DNA of 37,856 nt, from contig CAJNDS010001056.1 in NCBI GenBank assembly GCA_905221605.1, positions 1-37,856 on the forward strand, read 5' to 3'. Positions 37,518 through 37,856 of the stretch are shown in pieces (within the stretch, counting starts at the first letter, position 1; every line of letters starts with the position of its first letter). This stretch comes from Symbiodinium natans (Eukaryota; Sar; Dinophyceae; Suessiales; Symbiodiniaceae). The notes under the pieces are model-generated. The model was not told the origin of the DNA, searched no databases, and saw only the letters and a program-made list of their open reading frames with translations. The position numbers and the translations under genes are program-made.

Positions 37518-37856
37518 CCCAAGATGCACAGCGCGAGAGGACCCGAGATGCACACGGCGACCTGAGCGGCTCACGCGTGAGGACCCAAAATGCACACGGC
37601 CCACCCAGGCTGCGCGCACGTTTGACCCAAAACGCACACAGCTTCGGACCCAAAACGCACACAGGACCCAAACGCACACGGCCCGGGCTGGCGCGACAAG
37701 GACCCAACCTGCACACGGTGACCGGAGCGGCTGACGCGTTCGGACCCAAAACGCACACGGCCCAGGCTGCGGCGCACGATTGGACCCAAAACGCACACGG
37801 CCTCGGACCGAAAATGCACACGGCCAGGGATGGCGCGATAGGACCCACAATGCACA
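37518..37856. repeat. iteron-like repeat field, unit 7/8 junction, cut by window end
   Basis: The standard field, with the eleventh copy cut by the window end. It shows that the array continues beyond the window. Confidence 0.8.
37827..37856 (-). repeat. tandem monomer, unit 8 (first 30 bp only)
   Basis: Matches the first 30 bp of every other unit. Confidence 0.85.

Larger units (their letters stand above)
34292..37826 (-). repeat. tandem monomer, unit 7 (3,535 bp)
   Basis: It is 89 bp short, fully explained by a 74-bp deletion in Rep (junction 34965/34966) and a 15-bp in-frame deletion in the transposase (near 36971). Confidence 0.94.

Noticed and set aside
1-37856. Bacterial origin, suggested by an IS630-like transposase and a Rep protein
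   Set aside because: TTTAGGG interstitial repeats, intron-like features, CACTA-type TIR elements, long non-coding repeats and KKPAAA-type proteins fit a eukaryote. IS630 relatives and CRESS-like Reps also occur in eukaryotes.
1-37856. Integrated copy of a known geminivirus, circovirus or polyomavirus
   Set aside because: No capsid-like frame, no standard origin nonanucleotide, and the Rep has a J domain and an aberrant motif III. Similarity is at the level of domains only.

Overview
This window looks like nuclear DNA of a microbial eukaryote, most likely a dinoflagellate. The reasons are: several blocks of interstitial TTTAGGG/CCCTAAA telomere-type repeats; proteins rich in KKPAAA-like and AE/K-rich stretches; an intron-like insert in one gene; (TC)n and other low-complexity tracts; head-to-tail tandem gene arrays; and every well-supported gene lying on the minus strand. 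The assignment is an inference from style. No rRNA, tRNA, plastid marker or convincing dinoflagellate spliced-leader copy was seen.

Most of the window is a head-to-tail array of a 3,624-bp monomer. With the monomer start set at the first base of the window, units 1-7 begin at 1, 3625, 7228, 13299, 16923, 30668 and 34292, and an eighth begins at 37827. Units 1, 4 and 6 measure exactly 3,624 bp, and unit 3 does too once its insertion and target duplication are subtracted. Each full monomer carries two minus-strand genes. One is a 472-aa Rep-like protein with a hydrophobic N-terminus, a short J domain (HPDKGG), a geminivirus-like HUH nickase domain and an SF3 helicase. The other is a 430-aa DD34E transposase of the IS630/Tc1/mariner group. 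Between the transposase start and the neighbouring Rep stop lie eleven iteron-like 19-bp repeats. Between the Rep start and the transposase stop lies an AT-rich stretch with a 12-bp palindrome. Units 4 and 6 have both genes open. The others carry a small frameshift (1, 2), a lost stop codon (2), an insertion (3, 5), loss of the whole Rep gene (5) or deletions (7).

Two terminal-inverted-repeat transposons interrupt the array, each inside a transposase gene. Element 1 (9917-12361, 2,445 bp) has 13-bp TIRs and a 2-bp TG target duplication. It has no recognisable transposase and is probably non-autonomous. Element 2 (18149-29938, 11,790 bp) has about 57-bp TIRs and a CA target duplication. It carries a CACTA/CMC-like DDE transposase split over two frames, and about five cargo genes, all on the minus strand. 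Its long intergenic regions hold clusters of short hairpins around GGCA-TCNC-TGCC whose stem flanks co-vary, 46-bp and 44-bp tandem repeats, telomere-like repeats and AT-rich DNA.

The candidate new system is the 3.6-kb monomer. A J-HUH-SF3 replication protein is paired with a DD34E transposase and an iteron-like repeat field, amplified as a near-identical tandem array. The J-HUH-SF3 domain order parallels polyomavirus large T antigen, while the HUH motifs look geminivirus-like. The motif III nucleophile position appears to be Trp, with a Tyr two residues earlier, so nicking activity is an open question.
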